From Gammaproteobacteria bacterium (GTDB taxonomy: Bacteria > Pseudomonadota > Gammaproteobacteria > Xanthomonadales > Marinicellaceae), in NCBI GenBank assembly GCA_030426065.1, contig JAUHZH010000032.1:1-11158 (forward strand): a stretch of 11,158 bases of DNA, given 5' to 3'. The notes beneath the pieces are model-generated. The model worked only from the letters and a program-made list of their open reading frames with translations. It made no database searches and had not been told where the DNA came from. Below are positions 6,041 to 11,158 of this stretch, one piece after another; position 1 is the stretch's first letter; each line of letters starts with the position of its first letter. The position numbers and the translations under genes were made by a program.

Positions 6041-7723
6041 ATGGACAACAAAACAACCAGTTTACAACCCACTTCTCTGCGTCAAGCCATCATCGGTGTG
6101 GATGCGCCATTTTGTACCCCGTTTGGCCAGCGCTTGATGACCTATTGTGATTACACCGCATCAGGCCGCACCCTGACGTTCATTGAAAAATACTTGATGA
6201 AATTGCAACGCAATTACGCCAACACGCACACCGAAGACGACATGACCGGGCGGTCGATGACCAAGTTGTTGCACGATGCCGAAGCGCGAATCAAAAAATC
6301 CATGGGCGCGGATGAAAACGACCGCATCATCTGCATCGGAACCGGTGCCACCGGCGCCATCACCAAATTGCAGCAAATATTGGGGACCTTTTTACCTCCA
6401 GCGACACGGGCACAAATTGAACAATCAGCCGATTGTGATCTCGAAAAAATCAAAGCCCAATCACCCGTGATATTTGTCGGCCCCTACGAGCACCATTCCA
6501 ATGAAATTTCTTGGCGCGATGGTTTGTGCGAAGTGGTGGAGTTGGATCTGGATGCCGATGGGCATGCTGACATGGATCAATTGGCCACATTACTCAAAGA
6601 AGATCATTTCCAAAACCGTTTGAAGATTGGGTCCTTTTCAGCCGCATCGAATGTCACGGGCTTGGTATCAAAAACCCGTGAGTTGGCTCGCATGATGCAT
6701 CAGAACGGCGGTTTGGCCTTCTTCGACTTTGCCGCGTCTGGACCCTATGTGGAAATTGACATGCACCCAGCCGATGACCCCGATGGCTATTTTGATGCCG
6801 TGGTGCTCTCGCCGCACAAGTTTTTGGGAGGCCCCGGTTCGACGGGTGTGTTGGTGTTCAATAAAGCCATTTATGATGCGGCATTGAAGCCGACCGTTTC
6901 TGGCGGCGGCACGGTCAGCTATGTGGCACGCCATGACCACGACTTTGTTGACGACATCGAAGAGCGTGAAAAAGCGGGCACACCTGGGGTGCTGCAAATC
7001 TTGCGGGCGGCACTGTGTTTTGAAGTCAAAGACCATGTGGGTCATCGGCAGATTCATGACATCGAACAACAATGGTTGAACAAAGCATTTGATGCTTGGC
7101 AAAACCACCCGAGGATTGAGATTCTGGGTGATCAAGATCCACAAAATCGCGTCGGCATCGTTTCTTTCAACATCAAAACCGCATCGGGTAAATACCTTCA
7201 CCCCAAATTCATCACTGTGCTGTTGAATGACCTGTTCGGTATCCAATCACGTGCCGGCTGTTCCTGCGCCGGTCCTTACGGTCACCAGTTGTTGGGCATT
7301 GACGAAGAAACCTCGGAACAATACCGCGCCTTGATTCAACAAGGTTACCACGGCATCAAGCCTGGTTGGTGCCGTGTCGGCTTCCATTACGTGATGGATG
7401 AACCCGAAGTCGATTACATCATCGATTGCGTCAAATTCATTGCAGACAACGGTGCCGAGTTCCTGCCTTGGTATAAATTCTGTCTCAAACAGGCCAACTG
7501 GCAGCACATCCACGACGACGGCTCATGTCCTGAGCTGTCTTTGGATCAAGCCTTCAAACTGGAGCTCGACAACCCGCAACCGCTGTCACCGATGCTGCGC
7601 AAGTCGCTCTACCAACAGTTCTTGCAACAAGCCGAAGAACTGAAAGCCGAAGCCAAAACCCTGCCGGTCAGAGAAACCCAAAGCCTGCCCGAAATAGAGC
7701 ACTTGAATCAGTTTATTGTTTGA
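6041..7723 (+). CDS. Class V aminotransferase / cysteine-desulfurase-like PLP enzyme
   Basis: This 560-residue fold-type I PLP enzyme has SPHKFLGGPGSTGVL (257-271), which carries the Schiff-base lysine K260. FFDFAASGP (227-235) has D229 for the pyridine nitrogen. GPYEHHSNEISW (147-158) supplies a histidine that stacks on the cofactor, and GTGATGAI (100-107) is the phosphate loop. RAGCSCAGPYGH (404-415) lies where cysteine desulfurases carry their catalytic loop; C407 or C409 may be the sulfur carrier. It is much longer than IscS/SufS-type enzymes (about 400), with extra segments in the N-terminal half and about 100 residues after the conserved WCRVGFHY (443-450). The tail ends in a helix rich in Q, E and A. 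No isc or suf partners adjoin it. Desulfurase, selenocysteine lyase or another beta-eliminating or transaminating activity all remain possible. There is no clear Shine-Dalgarno before the ATG. Confidence 0.85.
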   Translation: MDNKTTSLQPTSLRQAIIGVDAPFCTPFGQRLMTYCDYTASGRTLTFIEKYLMKLQRNYANTHTEDDMTGRSMTKLLHDAEARIKKSMGADENDRIICIGTGATGAITKLQQILGTFLPPATRAQIEQSADCDLEKIKAQSPVIFVGPYEHHSNEISWRDGLCEVVELDLDADGHADMDQLATLLKEDHFQNRLKIGSFSAASNVTGLVSKTRELARMMHQNGGLAFFDFAASGPYVEIDMHPADDPDGYFDAVVLSPHKFLGGPGSTGVLVFNKAIYDAALKPTVSGGGTVSYVARHDHDFVDDIEEREKAGTPGVLQILRAALCFEVKDHVGHRQIHDIEQQWLNKAFDAWQNHPRIEILGDQDPQNRVGIVSFNIKTASGKYLHPKFITVLLNDLFGIQSRAGCSCAGPYGHQLLGIDEETSEQYRALIQQGYHGIKPGWCRVGFHYVMDEPEVDYIIDCVKFIADNGAEFLPWYKFCLKQANWQHIHDDGSCPELSLDQAFKLELDNPQPLSPMLRKSLYQQFLQQAEELKAEAKTLPVRETQSLPEIEHLNQFIV

Positions 7724-7736
7724 GGTGATTTAATAA

Positions 7737-7762
7737 GTAGGGTGGGAACTGCCCACTTAAAC
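7737..7762. repeat. REP-like hairpin, left copy
   Basis: gtaggGTGGG-aactg-CCCACttaaac forms a 5-bp GC stem (7742-7746 with 7752-7756). It lies 14 bases after the class V enzyme stop and is followed by an acttttgg tract, so it may also help end that transcript. The same motif occurs in reverse orientation at 8231-8258. Confidence 0.6.
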
Positions 7763-7809
7763 TTTTGGAAAAACTGACAGATAGGTAGTTATATTGTTTT
7801 AATGAAAAT

Positions 7810-8196
7810 ATGACAAATGAAATGATATTCAGTGTTTCGCTGATGGGAAAACAATTTTCGCCTGCTGAGGTTGAAGATAAGACCGGACTGCAACTGAGTG
7901 AAAAGCTTGAAGTGGGTGAAGTGGTCAAAAGGGGGCGATTCAAAGAAAAGCCTTCTGCCATCGGAAGGGGGACGCTTTCAGCACCAGATCACATCCCTTA
8001 TGAGGACCGTTTTGATTGGCTTTTGGGTGTATTGAGTGAGCACATAAATGCGTTGTATAAAATGGGAGCGGAGCCAATACAAGTCGATGTGGGTTGCTTT
8101 TATACAGATCAGTGTAATTTTGAATTGTCGCCTCAAGAATTAAAAGCCTTATCAGAATTGAAGATTGGGATAAACTTGTCTTGCTATCGCAGATAA
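7810..8196 (+). CDS. DUF4279 domain protein
   Basis: This 128-residue soluble protein resembles the DUF4279 family, small cytoplasmic proteins of unknown function with a beta-alpha fold. Visible features are an N-terminal strand and FSPAEVEDKTGLQ (16-28), the basic G-K/R region (EVVKRGRFKEKP, 37-48), a helix FDWLLGVLSEHINALYKM (68-85), the strand PIQVDVGCFYTD (89-100) and FELSPQELKALSELKIGINLSCY (104-126). The last of these is the most typical part. Codon and base usage look more AT-rich than in the neighbours. The gene is bracketed by inverted REP-like hairpins, suggesting it was acquired. There is no clear ribosome binding site; ttggaa (7765-7770) and tatatt (7790-7795), 19 bases apart, could form a poor promoter. 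Some DUF4279 genes are found near toxin/immunity loci in my recollection; no toxin is seen here. Confidence 0.75.
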   Translation: MTNEMIFSVSLMGKQFSPAEVEDKTGLQLSEKLEVGEVVKRGRFKEKPSAIGRGTLSAPDHIPYEDRFDWLLGVLSEHINALYKMGAEPIQVDVGCFYTDQCNFELSPQELKALSELKIGINLSCYRR

Positions 8197-8230
8197 ACTG
8201 ATTATTTTATTAGTGGCGACAAATCGAAAT

Positions 8231-8258
8231 GTTTACCGGTGGGCAGAGCCCATCCTAC
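8231..8258. repeat. REP-like hairpin, right copy (inverted)
   Basis: The reverse complement reads gtaggatgggctctgcccac followed by cggtaaac. This matches the left copy at 7737-7762 except for the loop and a few bases. The stem is tgggc (8240-8244) with gccca (8248-8252). The two copies point at each other across the DUF4279 gene. Confidence 0.6.
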
Positions 8259-8304
8259 GATCCATAATTAAATGAAAAACGCCTGGTAAGAAGATTGATC
8301 TGTT

Positions 8305-8352
8305 TCCCCCTCTTGAGAGGGGATTAAGGGGTGTGTATTTCCCGAAGGGAAG
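8305..8352. repeat. GC-rich hairpin repeat between DUF4279 gene and htpX
   Basis: cccctc-ttga-gagggg (8307-8322) is a perfect 6-bp stem. It is followed by attaaggggtgtg and a second small hairpin, ttccc-gaa-gggaa (8339-8351). Short sequences of this CCCCTCTTGAGAGGGG type recur as intergenic repeats in many bacterial genomes, as I remember. No gene is seen in 8197-8472. Confidence 0.5.
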
Positions 8353-8422
8353 TTTCAAGTTTTTGATGTTCTTTTTTGAAAGAGCTCAATGCCAAACTAA
8401 AGAATAAAGGTACATAAAACAC

Positions 8423-8450
8423 AAAAGCCCTCAACTCGAGGGCTTTTTTT
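8423..8450. terminator. Bidirectional intrinsic terminator
   Basis: aaaagccctc (8423-8432) pairs with gagggctttt (8438-8447) around a 5-base loop. Seven T follow on the plus strand, and TTTT-G-TGTTTT follows on the minus strand. It stands 23 bases beyond the htpX stop codon and so ends htpX from the right. It also stops plus-strand transcription coming from the DUF4279 side. Confidence 0.88.
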
Positions 8451-8472
8451 ACATTGGTATCATTTTAAGGTA

Positions 8473-9354
8473 TCAAAACGACTGACGCTGTTCCAATCGG
8501 GCAATCCGTTCTTCCAATGGTGGGTGAGTTGAGAACAGTTTGGCCATGGCTGAACCGCCAGAGATGCCGAAAGCGGCAAATTCGCCTTCCAGTTTTTCTT
8601 GGTTCGAACTGCGTTGTAAGGCACGCAGGGCATTGGCCATGCTGTGGCTGCTGGTCAGTTTGGCGCCGCCTTCATCGGCATGGAATTCACGCCAACGTGA
8701 AAAGGCACAGACAATCATCGCGGCCAAGAAGCCGAGGACGATTTGGCCAATGATGGAGCCAATGTAGTAACCGGCTGTCGATGCATGGCCGTCTTCGTCG
8801 CGCATGGCTTGGCCGAGGGCAAAACCGATGATGCGTGAGAAGAAAATCACAAAAGCGTTGAGCACGCCTTGGATCAAGGCCATGGTCACCATGTCGCCAT
8901 TGGCCACGTGAGCCACTTCATGGCCCAACACGGCTTCGACCTCATCGCGTTTCATGTTTTGCATCAGACCCGTGCTGACGGCTACCAGTGAATTGTTTTT
9001 GCTCATGCCGGTGGCAAAGGCGTTGGGACTGGCTGAATTGAAAATACCGACTTCGGGCATGCCGATGTTGGCAGACTCGGCTTGTTGCCTGACGGTGTCA
9101 ACCAGCCATTGCTCCGTAGCATTGCTTGGGTTTTCTATGACCTGAACGCCCATCGCTTTTTTTGCCATCCATTTGGACATGGCCAATGAAATGAATGAAC
9201 CGACCGATCCCCACAAGATGGAGAACACGGCCAAAGATGTGTAGTTGATGCCATTGGCGCTCATGGTGTTGTCCAAGCCCAATAACCGCATCACGACGGT
9301 GATCACCGCCAAAATCGCCATGTTGGTGGCGACAAATAACAAGACTCTTTTCAT
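8473..9354 (-). CDS. htpX: Protease HtpX (M48 family zinc metalloprotease)
   Basis: HtpX is an inner-membrane heat-shock metalloprotease that degrades misfolded membrane proteins alongside FtsH. The 293-residue length is standard. The zinc motif HEVAH (145-149) carries the catalytic E146, and the third ligand is probably E223 in WREFHADEGGA (221-231). Membrane helices are visible near 4-24, 38-60, 155-180 and 195-218, with the active site facing the cytoplasm. SPNAFATG (109-116) and the C-terminal STHPPLEERIARL (275-287) are family hallmarks. The minus-strand AGG before the ATG is a modest ribosome binding site. It is a single-gene unit, convergent with the DUF4279 gene and divergent from the DUF1028 gene. 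Confidence 0.97.
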   Translation of the reverse strand: MKRVLLFVATNMAILAVITVVMRLLGLDNTMSANGINYTSLAVFSILWGSVGSFISLAMSKWMAKKAMGVQVIENPSNATEQWLVDTVRQQAESANIGMPEVGIFNSASPNAFATGMSKNNSLVAVSTGLMQNMKRDEVEAVLGHEVAHVANGDMVTMALIQGVLNAFVIFFSRIIGFALGQAMRDEDGHASTAGYYIGSIIGQIVLGFLAAMIVCAFSRWREFHADEGGAKLTSSHSMANALRALQRSSNQEKLEGEFAAFGISGGSAMAKLFSTHPPLEERIARLEQRQSF

Positions 9355-9390
9355 GATAAACCTGCAAATGTGTTATTTAATCATTGTATA

Positions 9391-9420
9391 AAGATATGGT
9401 TGCGATTACATGTGACACAA
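9391..9420 (-). promoter_or_regulatory. Possible htpX promoter
   Basis: On the minus strand TTGTGT (9415-9420) and TATCTT (9391-9396) are 18 bases apart, upstream of htpX in the divergent spacer. The match to a vegetative promoter is moderate. No clear heat-shock sigma or CpxR box was recognised. Confidence 0.35.
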
Positions 9421-9457
9421 GTGACGATATAAAGTTCTTTTTTTCGGTGGTTCGCTC

Positions 9458-10494
9458 ATGAAAATTCAACGATTGATTGTATTGGTGTTATTGCTGTTGT
9501 CATCACAGGGGGCTTGGGCCACCTTTTCGGTGGTGGCGGTCGATCGAGCTACCGGTGAAATGGGCAGTGCCGGCGCATCATGCGTGAGGTGCAGTGTCCT
9601 GAACTTGGATGGATTATCAGAAGTCATCAAATGTTCCAAGACAAGGCGCAGCTTGCAGACAATGGTTTATCCCTTATCAAGAGCTGCAACGCCGTATTGG
9701 GGCATTTGATGCCTTCCCTTAGGGCGAACTGGGAAACCGCCCTCTACTGCGTTGTCATCCTTGAAAAGGAAGTGGCCATTCCCTGCGGATGACGCCTTGT
9801 ATAGGGCAGTTTCTCAGTCCGCTGATAGCCCAGCCAAGTTCAGGACACTGCACTGGAACAGGGCAATGTGGTGATTTTGAGTGATGTGGTGTTGGGCTTG
9901 GGTGTGATACACACACAAGCTCACTACTTATCGAGCAACCAAAGCAATGCGCGGAACCGCTTGTTGGCCGGTGACACACCACAGCAAATCATGGATTGGC
10001 TCGATCAAAACGATGTCAATGGTGACCCCAGCAAACGCCAATACTTGGCGGTGACCTTGGACGGTGCCAGTACCACATACACAGGCAGCAACGCCGATGC
10101 CGTGGCATTGGGCATCAGTAGTTTGGACTATGCCATTGCTGGTAACATCCTGTTGGAAGATGATGTGGTTTATGACATGGAGCAGGCCTTATTCAACACG
10201 CAAGGTACTTTGGCGGAACGATTGATGGCGGCCATGCAAGCAGCCAAACGGGTGGGTGCCGATGCCCGCTGTCAACCCTTTGGTCTCAGTTCGGCGGCGG
10301 CTTTTTTGCGGGTGGCCAGTGCCTGTGATGTCGATGCCTCGGTGGGTAATTTGAGCACCGACCTGGAAGTGTATCTGGATGGTGGCAGTCAGCCGCCATA
10401 CCCTGAGCCCATAGACAGCTTGCAAACGGCATTTGATCAACATGTGGCGCCGGTTTGTGTCATTGATCTGATCTTTGAAAGTGGCTTTGAATGA
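9458..10494 (+). pseudogene. DUF1028 exported protein gene split by a MITE-like insertion
   Basis: DUF1028 proteins have an Ntn-hydrolase-like fold. The 5' part (9458-9588) encodes a signal peptide (about 1-21, ending AWA) and the domain start TFSVVAVDRATGEMGSAGASC, with T22 at the predicted mature N-terminus. The 3' part resumes in another frame near 9854 (EQGNVVILSDVVLGLGVIHTQAHYL) and continues to the stop at 10494. It includes AGNILLEDDVVYDMEQA, LAERLMAAMQAAKRVGAD and an Asp/Pro-rich C-terminal segment. Between them lies a ~265-base palindromic element (9589-9853), and the frame changes across it. Translation from the true start therefore ends at a stop near 9709. A GTG at 9868 could in principle make the 3' part without a signal peptide, but no good ribosome binding site supports this. 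The C-terminus ends VCVIDLIFESGFE, a possible short sorting tag. GGTGG (9446-9450) serves the original ATG. Confidence 0.85.
9589..9853. mobile_element. Palindromic MITE-like element inside the DUF1028 gene
   Basis: The ends are a perfect 20-base inverted repeat: gtgcagtgtcctgaacttgg (9589-9608) and its complement (9834-9853). Beyond it the two arms continue to match imperfectly almost to the centre. Shared blocks are tatcag, acaaggcg, gcag..aatgg, tcaag and caacgc, so the whole element can fold back. It encodes no transposase; the small open frame at 9580-9792 lies within the arms. Only a palindromic TGCA just inside each end could be a target duplication, and it does not by itself restore the host frame. 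So the exact boundaries are uncertain or bases were lost. It was probably moved by a transposase encoded elsewhere; the IS family is not recognised. Confidence 0.82.
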
Positions 10495-10543
10495 CCGCGT
10501 GATGCGAAAAACAGCCATCGTTCAAGCATCTGACAAATGATTG

Positions 10544-10552
10544 TGGTATAGT
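10544..10552 (+). promoter_or_regulatory. Extended -10 promoter of typA
   Basis: TGG-TATAGT fits an extended -10 (TGnTATAAT). It lies 27 bases before the typA ATG, giving a leader of about 20 bases. No good -35 lies at 17 bases; extended -10 promoters tolerate this. Confidence 0.6.
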
Positions 10553-10579
10553 GCGCGCCTTTTTATACCGGTCGCTAAC

Positions 10580-11158
10580 ATGTCCACCGAAAACATCAGA
10601 AACATCGCCATCATTGCCCACGTTGACCACGGTAAAACCACCTTGGTTGATGAGCTGCTGAAACAGTCTGGCACATTGGGAGATCGCGCAGAAGACCCCA
10701 ACCGCATGATGGATTCCAATGATTTGGAAAAAGAGCGTGGCATCACGATCCTGTCAAAAAACACCTCGATTGAGTGGCAAGGCTACAAAATCAACATCGT
10801 TGACACCCCAGGTCACGCCGACTTTGGTGGTGAAGTGGAGCGTGTGTTGAGTATGGTCGATTCGGTCCTTTTGTTGGTGGATGCCGTTGATGGGCCGATG
10901 CCGCAAACACGGTTCGTGACACAAAAAGCCTTTGAGATGGGTTTCACGCCCGTGGTGGTGGTCAATAAGATTGACCGCGATGGTGCACGTCCTGACTGGG
11001 TGATTGACCAAACCTTTGAGTTGTTTGATTCATTGGGTGCGACCGACGAGCAATTGGACTTTCCTGTCATTTACGCCTCAGCCATCAATGGTTATGCTTC
11101 AGAAGAAGACTCGGTTCGCGATGGTGACATGGTGCCTTTGTTTGAAGCCATCACAGAA
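10580..11158 (+). CDS. typA: Ribosome-associated GTPase TypA/BipA (5' part)
   Basis: The first 193 residues of the translational GTPase TypA/BipA are present; the gene runs off the right edge and no stop is seen. The G-domain motifs are intact: G1 AHVDHGKT (13-20), switch I RGIT (53-56), G3 DTPGH (75-79), G4 NKID (129-132) and G5 ASA (166-168). MSTENIRNIAIIAHVDHGKTT and DSNDLEKERGITI distinguish it from LepA and EF-G. TypA binds the ribosome and helps 50S assembly and growth at low temperature or under stress. The ATG at 10580 has no strong Shine-Dalgarno sequence. It is the first gene of its unit, read from the promoter at 10544. Confidence 0.96.
   Translation, partial: MSTENIRNIAIIAHVDHGKTTLVDELLKQSGTLGDRAEDPNRMMDSNDLEKERGITILSKNTSIEWQGYKINIVDTPGHADFGGEVERVLSMVDSVLLLVDAVDGPMPQTRFVTQKAFEMGFTPVVVVNKIDRDGARPDWVIDQTFELFDSLGATDEQLDFPVIYASAINGYASEEDSVRDGDMVPLFEAITE

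Noticed and set aside
6668..7246. Minus-strand 192-residue open frame
   Set aside because: It is antisense to the strongly supported class V enzyme gene and has no family motif.
9580..9792. 70-residue open frame in the MITE-like element
   Set aside because: It begins at the element's edge and runs through its inverted arms; it resembles no transposase domain I can name.
9458..9868. Sequencing frameshift as the cause of the split DUF1028 gene
   Set aside because: The two halves are separated by about 265 bases with perfect 20-base inverted ends, which an indel error cannot produce.

Overview
The window reads as a chromosomal segment of a mid-GC gammaproteobacterium. The housekeeping proteins (DusA, HtpX, TypA/BipA) are of clear gammaproteobacterial type. 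A DUF1028 protein ends in a short ...IFESGFE tail that I associate, from memory only, with secreted proteins of Marinicella- and Xanthomonadales-like bacteria. Most genes are ordinary core or envelope genes, and the intergenic spaces are unusually rich in folded repeats.

Left part (1-2700): dusA (tRNA dihydrouridine synthase) is followed 10 bases later by a gene for an amidinohydrolase of the dimethylarginine/citrulline hydrolase type. The stop codon of that gene lies in the first arm of a repeat. About 775 bases without a convincing gene follow. They hold two direct copies, about 223 bases apart, of a roughly 165-base element that folds into a long hairpin. The stems differ in sequence between copies but stay paired.

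Middle (2697-7723): there is a lipoprotein with a TolB-like beta-propeller. Next comes a tight three-gene set: a small 3-TM protein, a GrpB-family protein, and a one-TM protein overlapping grpB by 8 bases. After it lie an aldo/keto reductase with a twin-arginine-like N-terminus and a 560-residue class V aminotransferase/cysteine-desulfurase-like PLP enzyme with a C-terminal extension.

Right part (7724-11158): a small AT-rich DUF4279 gene sits between two inverted copies of a REP-like GTGGG..CCCAC element. Another hairpin repeat and a bidirectional terminator come next, then htpX on the minus strand. A DUF1028 gene follows, split into two frames by a ~265-base palindromic MITE-like element with perfect 20-base terminal inverted repeats. 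The window ends inside typA/bipA, which has a good extended -10 promoter.

No large new multi-gene system is visible. The most notable points are the covarying tandem hairpin repeats, the MITE-broken DUF1028 gene with its C-terminal tag, and the REP-bracketed DUF4279 gene.
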